A stretch of 64,000 nucleotides of DNA, taken from positions 186,001 through 250,000 of the forward strand of contig NZ_JAUSNR010000002.1 in NCBI RefSeq assembly GCF_030656345.1, given 5' to 3'. Both the position numbers and the translations under genes were made by a program. The notes beneath the pieces were generated by a model. The model did no database searches and was not told the origin of the DNA. It worked only from the letters and a program-made list of their open reading frames with translations. The DNA comes from Pseudotabrizicola sp. (lineage in GTDB: Bacteria > Pseudomonadota > Alphaproteobacteria > Rhodobacterales > Rhodobacteraceae). Numbering within the stretch: position 1 is the stretch's first letter; each line of letters opens with the position of its first letter. Below, one piece after another: positions 61,135 through 64,000 of the stretch.

Positions 61135-61989
61135 ATGATGCAGCGGCTTTTCAGGCTATTCGATTTTCTTTCGGCGGTCTGGGGCCGGATCAATGATGGT
61201 CACTTCGGCCTTATCGCGGCGGGTGTGGCGTTTTACGCCATGTTTGCGGTGTTCCCCGGCCTTGCCGCCAGCGTCGCGATCTGGGGCCTGATGGCAGACC
61301 CCAAGGTGATTGAGGACTATCTGGATGTGGGCGAGCAGTTCCTGCCCGCCGATGCCGCCCTGCTGATCCATGATCAGGTGATGGGCCTGCTGTCCACGCC
61401 GCGTGCGACGCTGGGGTGGGCCACCTTTGTCTCGCTGATGATCGCGCTGTATTCGGCCCGCGCCGGGGTGTCGGCGCTGATCACCGGGCTGGATGTGGTG
61501 AACCGCGCACCGGCCCGTGGCTGGATCTGGGGCTGGGTGGTCGATATTGCGCTGACGCTGGCGCTGATCTTTGCCATCATCGTCGGGTTGGCGACGATTG
61601 TTCTGGTGCCGCTTATCCTGCAATTCATTGACTTTGGTCCGGCGGAAGAGTGGTTTCTGAGCATTCTGCCATGGGTGGCCATGTTCGTTCTGGTGCTCAG
61701 CTGCCTGTCGATCCTGTATCACTTCGGCCCGAACCTGCCCTCCGGCAACGGTCGGCCATGGGTGTCTGTAGGGGTGGTGGTGGCGGCGCTGACATGGTCG
61801 GCGGTCAGCTTTGCGTTTTCCGCCTATCTGGCGAATTTCGACAGCTACAACCGGATTTACGGGTCTATCGGCGCTGTGGTGGCGCTGCTGATGTGGCTGT
61901 ATCTGGGGGTTTTGGCGGTGCTGCTGGGGGGCGCGGTGAATGCCGAGCTGACCGCGCCGCGCCACCGGCAGGTCAATCCTCTGGACTGA
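61135..61989 (+). CDS. YihY/BrkB family inner-membrane protein
   Basis: GLIAAGVAFYAMFAVFPGLAASVAIWGLMADP..., YHFGPNLPSGNGRPWVSVGVVVAALTWSAVSFAFSAYLANFDSYNRIYGSIGAVVALLMWLYLGVLAVLLGGAVNAEL. Confidence 0.93.
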   Translation: MMQRLFRLFDFLSAVWGRINDGHFGLIAAGVAFYAMFAVFPGLAASVAIWGLMADPKVIEDYLDVGEQFLPADAALLIHDQVMGLLSTPRATLGWATFVSLMIALYSARAGVSALITGLDVVNRAPARGWIWGWVVDIALTLALIFAIIVGLATIVLVPLILQFIDFGPAEEWFLSILPWVAMFVLVLSCLSILYHFGPNLPSGNGRPWVSVGVVVAALTWSAVSFAFSAYLANFDSYNRIYGSIGAVVALLMWLYLGVLAVLLGGAVNAELTAPRHRQVNPLD

Positions 61990-63508
61990 CCGTCACCACC
62001 GTGTTTGCCCGCACCTCTTGCCATTCTGTCACCCGGCCATCGGGCCAGATCACCCGCACTTCGGCGCTTTCCGCTTCGCCAAGCCCGAAATGCTGCGACC
62101 CCCAGATGCCGCTGACATGGCCGCCGCCGGAAGTGATCTCTTGCCGCTGCAGATGATCACCCGTCCGCACCTCGACCCATGAACCAATGCCCGTGGCGTT
62201 CGGCCCCGACTGGCGCAGATCGATGCGGGCCCAGTTGCCGACAGGCCCCGCATTGCGCCAGACCTGCGAGGGTGCGTTGCGGTTGACCACCACCAGATCC
62301 AGCGCGCCATCGCCGTTCAGATCCACCACCGCGCCCCCGCGCGCGGCCAGCGTGCTGGCGACCCCGGCCTTGTCGGCGGCTTCCACAAACACCCCGTCTT
62401 CGCCCTGCAACAGCAGGTTGTTGGGGTCGGCCATGGCAAAATCGGGCATTTCCCAGACATTGCCCTTGGCCACGAACAGATCCGCCCGGCCGTCATTGTT
62501 CACATCGGCAAACTGCGCGTGCCAGCCGGTGGATGGGCGCAGATCTTCGCCCATGAACGGCCGGTGCGCGGTCACACCGCGTGCCCAGGCAATATCGGTG
62601 TAATCGGGTTCCGCATCCGGGGCCGGGGTGACCAGCCGTTGCAGCTTGTTGTCGGCCATGCTGGTCAGGTAGAACTCAGGGTAGCCATCGGCGTCCAGAT
62701 CGGTGCTGGCGATGCCCATCCCCCAGATCCGCAGGCGCTTCCAGCCCTCGGCTTCGGTATACAGGCGCGGGGGCTGACTGGCCTCCAGATGCCACATCTG
62801 CTCCTGCCCGCCCTCGTAATACTCGCGGTCATTCGACACCCGCAGCGACTTTTTGCCTGACCCGTTCCAGTCGGTGAACAGCATCGACAGCGCGCAAAAG
62901 CTGGGCGTCAGCGCCAGCGGTGCGGCGTAGCCGGTGCCTTCGGGCCGGTGCAGCCAGTTGTCGGTGCACGATCCCCAGGGGTAAGCCTCTTCACGCTGGT
63001 TGATGTAATTGCCGATGGCCAGCGTCGGCAGGCTTGCCCCCGTCTCCCACATCGCGGCAAAGGCGGTGGACCATGCGTCGCCGCCGTCAAACCCCCAGGC
63101 CTCATTCGCGCGCTCAAAGCGGCAGTCGCCCAAGCCGCGCATCACCACGTTCTCGCCCACCCGCAACAGCATCAGATCGGTAATGCCGTCACTGTCGATG
63201 TCGATGGGGTAGGTGCCCGTCACCGCCGCCATCTCGATCCCGGACTCAACAGGCGCAAAGGCCAGTGCCCCACCCGCCACGCTTTGATTGACGAACAAAG
63301 CCGCAGGCGCGGTGCCGCCCGACAGCGCCAGATCGGGCAAGGCATCGCCGTTGCAGTCGAACGCCGCCACGCCGCCGCCGACCATGTATTCCCATTCGCC
63401 GCTGAACTGGTGCGCCAGACCCGAGGGCCCCGTTTCTTCGACAAACTGCGGCACATCCTGTGCCGCCGCAGGCCCGGCCAGCACCAGACAGAAAACCCAA
63501 CCCCTCAT
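61973..63508 (-). CDS. CRTAC1 family protein (FG-GAP/VCBS repeats plus ASPIC/UnbV domain)
   Basis: Signal peptide; repeats FDCNGDALPDLALSGG, IDIDSDGITDLMLL, DLDADGYPEFYLTS, DVNNDGRADLFVAKG, DLNGDGALDLVVVN; C-terminal NWARIDLRQSGPNATGIGSWVEVRTGDHLQRQEITSGGGHVSGIWGSQHFGLGEAESAEVRVIWPDGRV. Confidence 0.93.
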   Translation of the reverse strand: MRGWVFCLVLAGPAAAQDVPQFVEETGPSGLAHQFSGEWEYMVGGGVAAFDCNGDALPDLALSGGTAPAALFVNQSVAGGALAFAPVESGIEMAAVTGTYPIDIDSDGITDLMLLRVGENVVMRGLGDCRFERANEAWGFDGGDAWSTAFAAMWETGASLPTLAIGNYINQREEAYPWGSCTDNWLHRPEGTGYAAPLALTPSFCALSMLFTDWNGSGKKSLRVSNDREYYEGGQEQMWHLEASQPPRLYTEAEGWKRLRIWGMGIASTDLDADGYPEFYLTSMADNKLQRLVTPAPDAEPDYTDIAWARGVTAHRPFMGEDLRPSTGWHAQFADVNNDGRADLFVAKGNVWEMPDFAMADPNNLLLQGEDGVFVEAADKAGVASTLAARGGAVVDLNGDGALDLVVVNRNAPSQVWRNAGPVGNWARIDLRQSGPNATGIGSWVEVRTGDHLQRQEITSGGGHVSGIWGSQHFGLGEAESAEVRVIWPDGRVTEWQEVRANTVVTVSPED

Positions 63509-64000
63509 GCCAATGTCCTTAGTGCCACCGTATGGGCCCCGATGCAGCGGCCCTGATCCAGCCCCTGCTCAATCGCGGCGCGGAAATGTATCCCGCCATA
63601 CAGCCGCGAAATCCCGGCCTCATTGGCGGCGTCCCAGAAGCTGGCATAGGGCCGCCCGTCCATCCCCTCGCGCTCATGAGTAAAATCTTCATAGGCGTAG
63701 CCGTCGCCCAAGGCCGCCGTCAGCACCGTCGCCGCTGCTGCCGAAACGGTGGAATGGCCGGATGGGTATTCGGGAAACGGCGGGGTGATCAGCAGCGGTT
63801 TCCACGCCGGGTCGATCACCCGGTTGATATAGGTCACGGGGCGCAGCAGGTTGTATCCGGTCTTTTCATGCCAGCAGCCGATGAAGGCATCGGCCATCGC
63901 AACCCCCAAGCGCGCCATCACATCGACGCTGACAGCCAGCGGCAACTGCCGGCGGGTGATCAGATCATTGGCGACATAAATCCAGTGCCCCGGCGGGGTG
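63505..64000 (-). CDS. Vanadium-dependent haloperoxidase / PAP2-like phosphatase superfamily protein (5' end outside window)
   Basis: ITPPFPEYPSGHSTVSAAAATVLTAALGDG and ISRLYGGIHFRAAIEQGLDQGRCIGAHTVALRTLA match the VHPO/PAP2 active-site motifs. Frame is open to position 64000. Confidence 0.88.
   Translation of the reverse strand, partial: TPPGHWIYVANDLITRRQLPLAVSVDVMARLGVAMADAFIGCWHEKTGYNLLRPVTYINRVIDPAWKPLLITPPFPEYPSGHSTVSAAAATVLTAALGDGYAYEDFTHEREGMDGRPYASFWDAANEAGISRLYGGIHFRAAIEQGLDQGRCIGAHTVALRTLA

Overview
This 64-kb window is GC-rich chromosomal DNA of an alphaproteobacterium, most likely Rhodobacteraceae (inferred from gene content and order). It is almost fully coding. I saw no rRNA, tRNA, CRISPR array, transposase or phage genes. 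From left to right it contains: (1) the end of an unidentified CDS, a DUF2946-like protein and a PCu(A)C copper chaperone; (2) a RpiR-regulated cluster with N-formylglutamate amidohydrolase-like, TRAP transporter, glutamine-synthetase-like, aldehyde dehydrogenase and Fe-alcohol dehydrogenase genes, next to a convergent polyamine-type ABC transporter; (3) a cobalamin riboswitch followed by btuB-btuF-btuC-btuD-cbiZ; (4) LacI and GntR regulators, a ribose-type ABC transporter and an oxidative (deoxy)sugar pathway; (5) gnd, a LysR gene and a chvE-gguABC-type system with a non-phosphorylative L-arabinose/D-galactose pathway; (6) a three-gene transglutaminase / circularly permuted ATP-grasp-alpha-E / DUF2126 amidoligase cluster, the best candidate for an uncharacterised biochemical system; (7) LysR, OmpA-like, GNAT, CinA-like and map genes; (8) a small flagellar block flgI-flgL-flgK-flgE-motB; (9) an aldo/keto reductase, a YihY/BrkB protein and a CRTAC1 protein coupled to a vanadium-haloperoxidase-like gene cut by the window edge. 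Non-coding signals include a perfect 23-nt inverted repeat related to a second intergenic pair, stem-loops after four of five substrate-binding-protein genes, and four convergent gene pairs with overlapping 3' ends. All assignments come from reading the sequence and recalled family features; no searches were run.
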